64,000 nucleotides of DNA from Mammaliicoccus sciuri (lineage in GTDB: Bacteria; Bacillota; Bacilli; Staphylococcales; Staphylococcaceae). The stretch is taken from positions 62,001-126,000 of the forward strand of contig NZ_PPQD01000017.1 in NCBI RefSeq assembly GCF_002901825.1, written 5' to 3'. Positions within the stretch are counted from its first letter, which is position 1. The number at the start of each line of letters is the position of its first letter. Positions 56,833 through 64,000 of this stretch are shown piece by piece. The notes under the pieces were generated by a model. The model was not told the DNA's origin and did not search any database. It saw only the letters and a list, made by a program, of their open reading frames with translations. The translations under genes were made by a program, and so were the position numbers.

Positions 56833-58674
56833 ATGGAGCATTCTAGTTTTACATCTCTAGTTATTGTTGTTATTGCTGCATTTTTAACACCTATACTTGT
56901 AAATAGGTTGAAAATTTCTTTCTTACCTGTTGTCGTTGCTGAAATCATAATGGGGATAATCATAGGTGACTCTTTATTTGGATTAGTAAAAGAAGATGCA
57001 TGGTTATCTATCTTATCGACGTTAGGTTTTATATTTTTAATGTTCTTAAGTGGTTTAGAAATTGATTTTAACGCGTTTAAGACGAAACAAACTTCTGATG
57101 AACAAGAAGGAAATAATATTCCAAGTAATTTATATTTAACGGCCGTCGTATTTTCTTTAATTATGGTTTTATCTATTTTATTAGCCTTTATATTCAAATG
57201 GACTGGTTTAATAGACGACGTATTATTGATGGTTATCATCATCTCGACAATTAGTTTGGGCGTAGTTGTACCAACATTAAAAGAAATGAATATTATGCAT
57301 ACAAGCATCGGACAGTTTATCTTGTTAGTTGCAGTTGTAGCAGATTTAGCAACAATGTTACTATTAACAGTTTACGGTACAATAAATGCTAAAGGTGATT
57401 CACCGTTATGGCTTATAGGTATTCTAATCGTCTTTAGTTTTATCTTTTATATTATGGGTGGTTTATTTAAAAAATCACCATTCTTAAAAAAATTAACTTC
57501 AGGTACAACTCAAATAGGTATTCGTGCAGTGTTTGCACTCATTATTCTACTCGTTGGTTTAGCTGAAGGAGTAGGCGCTGAAAATATATTAGGTGCCTTC
57601 CTAGCAGGTGTTATCGTATCGTTATTAGGACCTGACCAAGATATGGTAGAGAAATTAGACTCATTTGGATATGGTTTCTTTATTCCAATATTCTTCATTA
57701 TGGTAGGTGTGAATTTAAACATTCCATCACTTGTGCAAGAGCCAGGTTTATTAATTATCATACCTTTACTGTTTATTGCCTTTTTAATTTCTAAGCTGAT
57801 TCCAGTAGCATTTATAGGTAAATGGTATGACCGTAAAACGACAATTTCTTCGGCATTCCTATTAACTTCAACATTGTCACTTGTAATCGCAGCAGCAAAA
57901 ATCGCTGAACAACTTGGAACAATTAGTTCAGAAATATCTGGCATACTTATTCTAAGTGCGGTTATCACATGTGTCTTTGTACCGATTGTATTTAAGAAGA
58001 TGTTCCCAATGCCTGAAGAAACTAAGAAAATTGTTAAAGTGAGCTTTATTGGTAAAAACCAATTATCGATCCCAGTTGCTCAAAGTATACATTCTCACAT
58101 TTATCAAACTTCAATGTTCTTTAGAAAAGATCTTTCAGATAATAGAAAGTTAGATGAAAGTATTAAAACATTTGAGTTAGATGATTATATTGAAGAGGAA
58201 CTATTAGAATTAGGCTTATTTGATTCAGATATCATTGTATGTTCAGCAAATGATGATCAAATCAACAAACAAGTTGCTTTAATGGCGCATAATCATGGCG
58301 TTAAAAGAATTATTTGTAAACAAGAAAATGGTAGTGAAGATGAAGCATTTGAAGGTAAAAATATTGAATTCTTTAGTAGTTTCTTAAGTAATAAAATCTT
58401 ACTTAAAGGATTAATTGAATCTCCAAATATGCTGAACTTATTAAGTAACGTAGAAACTTCTCTATATGAGATAGAGATGAAGAACCATAGTTATCATAAT
58501 GTATTGTTAAGATCATTCCCATTTGCTGGGGACGTAATCTTTGTACGTATTATTAGAGGCAAAGATTCAATCGTACCTCATGGTGATACTGAATTACAAT
58601 ATGGAGATAAGTTAATTGTGACAGGATCAAAAGAATATGTTTCACAATTAAAACAAGATATGGAATTTATTTAA
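56833..58674 (+). CDS. cpaA: CPA2 cation:proton antiporter with RCK_C domain (CpaA)
   Basis: A 613-residue protein with about twelve membrane segments (LVIVVIAAFLTPILVNRL, VAVVADLATMLLLT, GAFLAGVIVSLLGPDQD) followed by an RCK_N-like region (about 400-510) and an RCK_C/TrkA-C domain (about 530-613). S. aureus CpaA exchanges K+/Na+ for protons and binds c-di-AMP through the RCK_C domain; synteny after mgtE and sequence similarity support the same here. Last gene of the operon. Confidence 0.9.
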   Translation: MEHSSFTSLVIVVIAAFLTPILVNRLKISFLPVVVAEIIMGIIIGDSLFGLVKEDAWLSILSTLGFIFLMFLSGLEIDFNAFKTKQTSDEQEGNNIPSNLYLTAVVFSLIMVLSILLAFIFKWTGLIDDVLLMVIIISTISLGVVVPTLKEMNIMHTSIGQFILLVAVVADLATMLLLTVYGTINAKGDSPLWLIGILIVFSFIFYIMGGLFKKSPFLKKLTSGTTQIGIRAVFALIILLVGLAEGVGAENILGAFLAGVIVSLLGPDQDMVEKLDSFGYGFFIPIFFIMVGVNLNIPSLVQEPGLLIIIPLLFIAFLISKLIPVAFIGKWYDRKTTISSAFLLTSTLSLVIAAAKIAEQLGTISSEISGILILSAVITCVFVPIVFKKMFPMPEETKKIVKVSFIGKNQLSIPVAQSIHSHIYQTSMFFRKDLSDNRKLDESIKTFELDDYIEEELLELGLFDSDIIVCSANDDQINKQVALMAHNHGVKRIICKQENGSEDEAFEGKNIEFFSSFLSNKILLKGLIESPNMLNLLSNVETSLYEIEMKNHSYHNVLLRSFPFAGDVIFVRIIRGKDSIVPHGDTELQYGDKLIVTGSKEYVSQLKQDMEFI

Positions 58675-58683
58675 TAAACTTTG

Positions 58684-58720
58684 TAAAAATGAGGTTGTAC
58701 TATAGACCTCATTTTTACTT
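58684..58720 (+). terminator. Terminator of cpaA
   Basis: TAAAAATGAGGT pairs with ACCTCATTTTTA, followed by CTTTTT. Confidence 0.8.
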
Positions 58721-58742
58721 TTTATTCAATATAAAATAAAAG

Positions 58743-58802
58743 TATAATGCTTGTCAGGTGGTCTGACCAGTGTTATTATAACGAGTGAATGTTTAGTATA
58801 AT
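58743..58802 (+). promoter_or_regulatory. fabI promoter region with TGGTC-T-GACCA palindrome
   Basis: TATAAT occurs at 58743-58748 and 58797-58802; the second is 25 bases before fabI. The perfect palindrome TGGTCTGACCA (58759-58769) sits just before the -35 position of the second. No good FapR box is seen; TTTAGTATAATATAC is at most a degenerate one. Confidence 0.5.
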
Positions 58803-58826
58803 ATACATATTAAAGGAGTATAGTGA

Positions 58827-59600
58827 ATGTTTAATTTAGAAGGTAAAACATATGTAATCATGGGTATTGCGAACAAAAGAAGTATTGGCTTTGGTGTAGC
58901 TAAAGTGTTAGACGAACTAGGTGCTAACTTAGTATTCACATACAGAAAAGAACGTAGTAAAGATCAACTTGTTAAATTATTTGAAGAATTAAAAAATCAA
59001 AAAGGACAACATATTTTTGAATGTGATGTTCAAAAAGACGATCACGTTGTAAATGCTTTTGAACAAATTGGAGAAAAATTTGGTCATATCGATGGTGTTT
59101 ACCATTCAATCGCTTTTGCTAATATGGAAGACTTAAGAGGAAGATTTACTGATACATCTCGTGAAGGTTTCTTATTAGCACAAGATATTAGTTCTTATTC
59201 ATTAACAATCGTTGCAAGAGAAGCTAAAAAATTAATGCCAGAAGGTGGCAGCATCGTTGCAACTACTTATTTAGGCGGAGAATATGCAGTACCTAACTAC
59301 AATGTGATGGGTGTAGCTAAAGCAAGTTTAGAAGCAAACGTTAAATATTTAGCACGTGACTTAGGAGAAGATAACATTCGAGTAAATGCTATCTCTGCAG
59401 GTCCCATCCGTACATTAAGTGCAAAAGGTGTAGGTGGATTCAATGCGATCCTTAAAGAAATTGAAGAACGTTCACCATTAAAACGTAATGTAGATATTAT
59501 AGAAGTAGGTAAAACAGCAGCTTATCTATTAAGTGACTACTCAAGCGGTGTAACAGGTGAGAATATTCATGTAGACTCAGGTTACCATGTTGTAAGATAA
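58827..59600 (+). CDS. fabI: Enoyl-ACP reductase FabI
   Basis: A 257-residue short-chain dehydrogenase-fold enzyme that completes each elongation cycle by reducing enoyl-ACP with NAD(P)H; the triclosan target. Catalytic residues are Y158 and K165 in NYNVMGVAK, with Y148 nearby; compared with S. aureus (Y157/K164) numbering is shifted by one. AAAGGAG precedes the ATG. It stands alone with its own terminator. Confidence 0.96.
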   Translation: MFNLEGKTYVIMGIANKRSIGFGVAKVLDELGANLVFTYRKERSKDQLVKLFEELKNQKGQHIFECDVQKDDHVVNAFEQIGEKFGHIDGVYHSIAFANMEDLRGRFTDTSREGFLLAQDISSYSLTIVAREAKKLMPEGGSIVATTYLGGEYAVPNYNVMGVAKASLEANVKYLARDLGEDNIRVNAISAGPIRTLSAKGVGGFNAILKEIEERSPLKRNVDIIEVGKTAAYLLSDYSSGVTGENIHVDSGYHVVR

Positions 59601-59607
59601 TTTAGAG

Positions 59608-59640
59608 AACCAACAAAATCTATGATTTTGTTGGTTTTTT
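59608..59640 (+). terminator. Terminator of fabI
   Basis: A 13-bp stem (59608-59620 with 59624-59636), AACCAACAAAATC with GATTTTGTTGGTT, followed by TTTT. The loop is only 3 bases. Confidence 0.75.
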
Positions 59641-59670
59641 GTATATGTAGTGACAAAAAGGTGGGGAATT

Positions 59671-60030
59671 TTAACTAAGGACGTCTATATTAACAAAACT
59701 TGGCGGAATTGTAACTAAGGGCACCCATAGTAACAAAAGTCGGGCGAATTGTAATTAAGGATGCCCATAATAACAAAAGTCGGCAGAAGTGTAACTAAGA
59801 GCGGTCATAGTAACAAAACTTGGCCGAAGTGTAACTAAGAGCGGCCATAGTAACAAAACTGGGCGGAAGTGTAACTAAGGGCACCCATAGTAACATAAGT
59901 CGGCGGAAGTGTAACTAAGGGCACCCATAGTAACATAAGTCGGCGGAAGTGTAACTAAGGGCACCCATAGTAACAAAACTTGGCCGAAGTGTAACTAAGA
60001 GCGGCCATAATTACATACACCGCATATCTT
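59671..60030. repeat. 40-bp tandem repeat array (nine units)
   Basis: Units starting TAACTAAGR lie at 59671, 59711, 59751 and every 40 bases to 59991. The consensus GTAACTAAGAGCGGCCATAG plus TAACAAAACTTGGCCGAAGT is the reverse complement family of the middle block of the array at 29.4 kb. It fills the 477-base gap between convergent fabI and the AI-2E-family gene. Confidence 0.88.
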
Positions 60031-60041
60031 CCACACCAAAC

Positions 60042-60076
60042 AAAAAAACTGAAACCGCATTGGTTTCAGTTTTTTG
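60042..60076 (-). terminator. Terminator of the AI-2E-family transporter gene
   Basis: AAAAAACTGAAACC pairs with GGTTTCAGTTTTTT; on the minus strand it ends in a T-run. Confidence 0.8.
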
Positions 60077-60077
60077 T

Positions 60078-61190
60078 TTATTTTAAGTTGTTATCATGTA
60101 TTGGATCGTCTTCAACTGTACGGTTCGCACTTGAACTAATAGATTGTCTATGTGTGTATACATTTCGAACGATTGTCTTAAGTACTGCGTATGTTGGTAC
60201 GGCTATTAAGATAGCTACGAAACCGCCTAAATTACCTGCAGCTAATATAACAGTAATGATTGTAAGTGGGTGAATGTTTAATGATTTACCCATAATGTTT
60301 GGTGTAATCACGTTACCTTCAAGTTGCTGACAAATTAATGTGATAATACTTACCCAAACGAGCATCATAGGATCTTGTATGAGTGCGATTGTTGCTGCTG
60401 GTATAAATGCTAACCATGGTCCTAGGAATGGAATCATGTTTGTGATGAGTGCCAATAAAGCTAAAAGTAATGCATAATCCAAACCTACAAATGTATAACC
60501 TAAGTACAATAGTACACCTAATATAACACTAACTGTAACTTGACCTTGTATATATGATTGCAATGTTTGATTAATGTCTTTACTTAAATTAACGACAAAC
60601 CATTTTGTACGACCTTTGAAAGGTCTAGCTATAAATGGAATAAATCTTTCGTGATCTTTTAACATATATATTAAGAAGAAAGGCACTAAGATTAATAAGA
60701 ACATTGTTGAAACAAATGATGATATATAACTAAATAGGTTTGTTAACATATCTGTTACGATACCGCTTATACTTTCGATTGAATCATTAATTTTTTGTGA
60801 TATATTTTCTGGTAATCGATCTCTTTGTTGTAATGCATAATCTACAACATGCTGAATTTCACGTTGTATATAGGGAATATTCTTGATTAAATTATTAATT
60901 TGATTTGTTAGAACTGGTGCAATGATTGAGATAAATAGTACAACAATCAGTATTAATGCAACGATGATGATCGAAATACTTCCCCATCTGGGTACTTTTC
61001 TTTTCTCTAACATTTTTTGAAAAGGTAAACAAATATAGAATAAGAATCCACCTAATAATAATGGTAGTAATATGGATTTTACGATAATGATGATTGGATA
61101 AAATATTTCATTTATTTCCATAAAGATTTTTATAATTAGAAACGTAAGGAGAATAGCTATTCCTGTACGAAACCATGCTTTATTTAACAA
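60078..61190 (-). CDS. AI-2E family transporter
   Basis: A 370-residue membrane protein with about seven or eight hydrophobic segments. YPIIIIVKSILLPLLLGGFLFYI, PFFLIYMLKDHERFIPF, NMIPFLGPWLAFIPA and GNVITPNIMGKSLNIHPLTIITVILAAGNLGGF are the family hallmarks. The family includes AI-2 exporters and Na+/H+ antiporters; which applies here is unknown. AAGGAGG precedes the ATG. Confidence 0.88.
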   Translation of the reverse strand: MLNKAWFRTGIAILLTFLIIKIFMEINEIFYPIIIIVKSILLPLLLGGFLFYICLPFQKMLEKRKVPRWGSISIIIVALILIVVLFISIIAPVLTNQINNLIKNIPYIQREIQHVVDYALQQRDRLPENISQKINDSIESISGIVTDMLTNLFSYISSFVSTMFLLILVPFFLIYMLKDHERFIPFIARPFKGRTKWFVVNLSKDINQTLQSYIQGQVTVSVILGVLLYLGYTFVGLDYALLLALLALITNMIPFLGPWLAFIPAATIALIQDPMMLVWVSIITLICQQLEGNVITPNIMGKSLNIHPLTIITVILAAGNLGGFVAILIAVPTYAVLKTIVRNVYTHRQSISSSANRTVEDDPIHDNNLK

Positions 61191-61227
61191 TAGAAGTCCT
61201 CCTTATCAAACTTTCTCATACTTTTAT

Positions 61228-61255
61228 ATTATAAGCGAAATTACAGAATTAACAA
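61228..61255 (-). promoter_or_regulatory. Promoter of the AI-2E-family transporter gene
   Basis: On the minus strand TTGTTA, 16 bases, TATAAT, about 37 bases before the start codon. Confidence 0.6.
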
Positions 61256-61417
61256 TGATAAATAAAATAGTTTCTAGAATTCGTGTAATGTTTAAAAGTT
61301 TATATTTTTATATATTATTTTAAGTTGTACGGATTAGAATAATTATAACGTATTTGTGAATATATGAATTTGTGTGCATTTATACTTACTATTTCTAAAA
61401 AGCTTTTTTAACAATAT

Positions 61418-61522
61418 AGTAAGCGCTTACAATTTGTGTTAAGAGCATTTCAAAAAAATATTGATTGTGTATTTATACATGGTATAATCATAACAAGGTA
61501 ATTTCAAAATTTTCTGAACATG
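61418..61522 (+). promoter_or_regulatory. AGCS symporter promoter with cre site and CodY-like box
   Basis: In the 370-base gap before the symporter gene. AGTAAGCGCTTACA (61418-61431) matches the cre consensus at 13 of 14 positions around the perfect palindrome GTAAGCGCTTAC. TTGATT (61461-61466), 16 bases, TATAAT (61483-61488) form the promoter. AATTTTCTGAACATG (61508-61522) matches 13 of 15 positions of the CodY box and lies about 14 bases after the likely transcription start. Confidence 0.7.
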
Positions 61523-61560
61523 AAGTTATCTTAAGGCTTACAACAAAGGGGAGATTAATT

Positions 61561-63123
61561 ATGGAATCTATTGTTAGCTTTGCGAATGAGATTGTATGGA
61601 GTAAAGCGTTAGTATATGGTCTTTTACTGACTGGTGTTTTATTTTCATTTATGATGAGGTTCTTCCAAGTCAGGCACTTTAAAGAAATGATTCGTTTAAT
61701 GTTTCAAGGGGAAAAGTCACCAACTGGTATTTCTTCTTTCCAAGCAATTGCAGTATCATTAGCAGGTCGTGTTGGTACAGGTAATATTGTTGGTGTTTCA
61801 ACAGCAATCTTTATCGGTGGTCCTGGTGCAGTATTCTGGATGTGGGCTACAGCATTTCTAGGTGCGAGTTCGGCATTTATCGAATCAACACTTGGTCAAA
61901 TTTATAAAAGAGAAATAAATGGTCAATATCGTGGTGGACCAGCATACTACATAGAATCAGGTATAAAAGGTAAAGCTGGTAAAATATATGCAATTATATT
62001 TGCACTTGTTACAGTACTATCTGTAGGTCTATTGCTTCCGGGTGTTCAATCAAATGCCATTGCCTCTTCAATGAAAAATGCATTTGGATTAAATCCTTGG
62101 GTTATTGCTATAGTATTAGCTGTATTATTAGCACTTATCATTTTCGGTGGTATCAAAGCAATTGCAAATGTTGCGACAGCCGTTGTACCTTTTATGGCTA
62201 TTGTTTACATAGGTTTAGCAATTGTTATCATTATATTAAATATTCAAGAAGTTCCAGGTTTAATTGCATTAATTTTCAAATCTGCATTTGGTGTTGAAGC
62301 TGCTTTTGGTGGTATATTCGGTGCGATGATTGAAATTGGTGTTAAACGAGGACTTTATTCAAACGAAGCAGGTCAAGGTACTGGACCACATGCTGCTGCA
62401 GCTGCAGAAGTATCACATCCAGCTAAACAAGGACTTGTACAAGCATTCTCAGTTTATGTAGATACTTTATTAGTATGTACAGCTACAGCATTAATGATTT
62501 TAATGTCAGGTACATTTAATACAACAGACGGTGGAACAAATAAAGATGGTTCACCACATTTAATTCATGACAATGGAATTTATGTACAAGGCCCAGATGG
62601 TAGTAAAGACGTATCAGGTACAGCGATGTATGCTCAAGCAGGGATTGATAAAGCATTCTCTGGAGATAACTACACGTTTGATCCAGCGTACTCAGGTTTC
62701 GGTTCTTACTTTATTGCGTTAGCATTGTTCTTCTTCGCATTTACAACGATACTGGCATATTACTATATCGCAGAGACTAACGTAAGTTATATCATACCGT
62801 CCGATAAACAGAAGATATGGATTATATTAGTACGGTTAGTTCTCATAGGTGCTACAATATACGGATGTGTTAAAACAGCTGATGTTGCGTGGGCAATGGG
62901 TGACTTAGGTGTAGGTATGATGGCATGGTTAAATATCATTGCAATTTGGATACTCCATAAACCAGCCTTAAGAGCATTACGTGACTTTGAAATTCAGAAA
63001 AAACAAAAAGGGTCAGGTTATTATGCGATATATAGACCAGAACCAGATGAAGTGCCAACTGCAAAATTCTGGCATGAAGATTATCCTAAACGTTTAAAAG
63101 AATATAACTTAGATGATAAATAA
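61561..63123 (+). CDS. Sodium:amino acid symporter, AGCS (alanine/glycine) family
   Basis: A 520-residue membrane protein with about eleven hydrophobic segments. The AGCS hallmarks are FQAIAVSLAGRVGTGNIVGVSTAI, GGPGAVFWMW, RGGPAYYIESG and GVKRGLYSNEAGQGTGPHAAAAAEV. It imports alanine, glycine or glutamine with Na+. I chose ATG 61561, 7 bases after AAAGGGGA; the frame from 61465 covers the promoter. The cre and CodY-like sites upstream fit control by carbon and amino-acid supply. Confidence 0.93.
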   Translation: MESIVSFANEIVWSKALVYGLLLTGVLFSFMMRFFQVRHFKEMIRLMFQGEKSPTGISSFQAIAVSLAGRVGTGNIVGVSTAIFIGGPGAVFWMWATAFLGASSAFIESTLGQIYKREINGQYRGGPAYYIESGIKGKAGKIYAIIFALVTVLSVGLLLPGVQSNAIASSMKNAFGLNPWVIAIVLAVLLALIIFGGIKAIANVATAVVPFMAIVYIGLAIVIIILNIQEVPGLIALIFKSAFGVEAAFGGIFGAMIEIGVKRGLYSNEAGQGTGPHAAAAAEVSHPAKQGLVQAFSVYVDTLLVCTATALMILMSGTFNTTDGGTNKDGSPHLIHDNGIYVQGPDGSKDVSGTAMYAQAGIDKAFSGDNYTFDPAYSGFGSYFIALALFFFAFTTILAYYYIAETNVSYIIPSDKQKIWIILVRLVLIGATIYGCVKTADVAWAMGDLGVGMMAWLNIIAIWILHKPALRALRDFEIQKKQKGSGYYAIYRPEPDEVPTAKFWHEDYPKRLKEYNLDDK

Positions 63124-63151
63124 TTAAACAATATCAAACGCTTTCAAATAT

Positions 63152-63201
63152 ACGCTCTCTACTGTACAATAAAATTATATGTACAGTTGGGAGCGTTCTT
63201 T
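63152..63201 (+). terminator. Symporter terminator that contains the esterase ribosome-binding site
   Basis: A 17-base stem (63152-63168 with 63180-63196) with one mismatch and two wobble/normal pairs in its centre, followed by TCTTTT. The 3' arm holds TGGGAG, the only ribosome-binding site for the next gene. Confidence 0.7.
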
Positions 63202-63202
63202 T

Positions 63203-63952
63203 ATGGATAAAAAAATAGGTCTTGTTGACCAAATTAAACTCGAGAGTAAATTTTTAAAAAGGGAAGTGACAATCTCAATTTACTTACCTAAAGACTATAC
63301 AGATCTATATAAACATCATGTGATTATTACATTTGACGGTAGGGACTTTTTCCAATTTGGTCAAATTCATCGCGCATATGAGAAATTAAGAACAAATGAT
63401 GAGATAGAAAGGGCAATCATTGTAGGTGTTCACTATGAAGATGTAGATAAGAGAAGAACAGAATTTCATCCCGATGGAGAATACCGAAAAGAAACGTCAC
63501 AATTTGTGGTGAAAGAGCTATGTCCTTATATTGATAAAACATTCTCAACTTTGAAAGTAGGTAATGCAAGAATGTTACTAGGCGATAGTCTAGCAGCAAG
63601 TATCGCTTTAATGACATGTTTAGAATACCCTCATCATTTTAGTCAAGCAGGGCTTTTCAGTCCAATGATCAATGATACAGTAATAGAAGTATTTAACAAT
63701 TGTTCATCTAAACATCTATTAACAATCAAACATTATATAGGTAAAGAAGAAGATTCTTTCAAACTTATTAGTGGAGATATGGCAGACTTTTTAACACCGA
63801 ATCGATCATTCAGTGAACGAGTTAAACAGGAAGATTTAACATATGAATACACTGAATTAGATGGTGGACATACATGGAAAACATGGAAGCCTGAATTACC
63901 AAATATGTTAAGTTACTTTTTAAGTCATCAAAATCAAAAAAATTTGATATAA
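63203..63952 (+). CDS. Esterase family (alpha/beta hydrolase) protein
   Basis: A 249-residue alpha/beta hydrolase of the esterase-D/enterochelin-esterase-like type. The nucleophile elbow is LLGDSLAAS (Ser in GDS), the oxyanion part FDGRDFFQ, and the likely catalytic His is in GGHTWKTW. Members cleave carboxyl or siderophore esters; the substrate is unknown. I chose ATG 63203, 11 bases after TGGGAG; the frame from 63179 begins inside the hairpin. Similar to the S. aureus protein following the symporter. Confidence 0.87.
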   Translation: MDKKIGLVDQIKLESKFLKREVTISIYLPKDYTDLYKHHVIITFDGRDFFQFGQIHRAYEKLRTNDEIERAIIVGVHYEDVDKRRTEFHPDGEYRKETSQFVVKELCPYIDKTFSTLKVGNARMLLGDSLAASIALMTCLEYPHHFSQAGLFSPMINDTVIEVFNNCSSKHLLTIKHYIGKEEDSFKLISGDMADFLTPNRSFSERVKQEDLTYEYTELDGGHTWKTWKPELPNMLSYFLSHQNQKNLI

Positions 63953-63987
63953 TAATAATGTAGAAAAACAAAGGAGGAAGTATCATT

Positions 63988-64000
63988 ATGAAATTAGGCA
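63988..64000 (+). CDS. Start of a gene cut by the window end
   Basis: ATG AAA TTA GGC preceded by AAGGAGGAAG at the best spacing. Only four codons are present, so the product cannot be named. Confidence 0.6.

Overview
The window is a low-GC Firmicutes chromosome segment. It is almost certainly from Staphylococcaceae: gene content and order (rocA-rocD-gudB, argGH, pgi, spsAB, addBA, cdr, sufT, clpB, fabHF, opp, trpS, spx, mecA, coiA, pepF, RsaE, spxH, relQ, nadK, mgtE, cpaA, fabI) follow the core backbone of staphylococci. Many proteins diverge clearly from S. aureus, and several details differ from it: a catalytically complete SpsA, four tandem OppA proteins, an Fnr with a C-terminal cysteine cluster, and a DUF418 gene after addA. 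A sister lineage such as the Mammaliicoccus (S. sciuri) group is plausible, but the species is not settled by reading alone. I see no prophage, plasmid, insertion sequence, CRISPR array, tRNA or rRNA.

Layout. 1-7.1 kb: arginine/glutamate metabolism (rocA end, rocD, gudB; argGH on the minus strand) and pgi. 7.2-10.2 kb: a NERD-domain protein, a 41-bp repeat array, a TVP38-family membrane protein and two type I signal peptidases. 10.3-20.1 kb: the AddAB recombination nuclease, DUF418, FAH-family and YisL proteins. 20.2-25.4 kb: a membrane-anchored degenerate alpha-amylase-like protein, a second 41-bp array, then cdr/DegV/HAD and sufT. 25.5-32.6 kb: an Fnr-like regulator, CtsR-controlled clpB, a composite 40-bp repeat array, a YjzD-like protein and FapR-controlled fabHF. 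32.7-44.6 kb: the oligopeptide permease oppBCDF with four tandem oppA genes and several CodY-like boxes. 44.8-50.4 kb: trpS, spx, mecA, coiA, pepF and the sRNA RsaE. 50.7-58.7 kb: spxH, truncated haemoglobin and CYTH on the minus strand facing the UPF0738-relQ-nadK-rluA-mgtE-cpaA operon. 58.8-64 kb: fabI, a 40-bp array, an AI-2E-family transporter, an AGCS amino-acid symporter, an esterase-like protein and the first codons of another gene.

Themes. Nutrient control is visible in the DNA: cre (CcpA) sites at gudB and the AGCS symporter, CodY-like boxes at opp, oppA1, oppA3 and the symporter, and a FapR box at fabH. A proteostasis group (clpB with tandem CtsR boxes, spx, its adaptor spxH, mecA) lies within 25 kb, and redox/oxygen sensing is represented by Fnr, Cdr, Spx/SpxH, trHb and RsaE. 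The least explained DNA is a set of strictly periodic 40- and 41-bp arrays plus a pair of hairpin repeats. Four of these five loci lie between convergent genes, and the two 40-bp arrays are the same family in opposite orientation.
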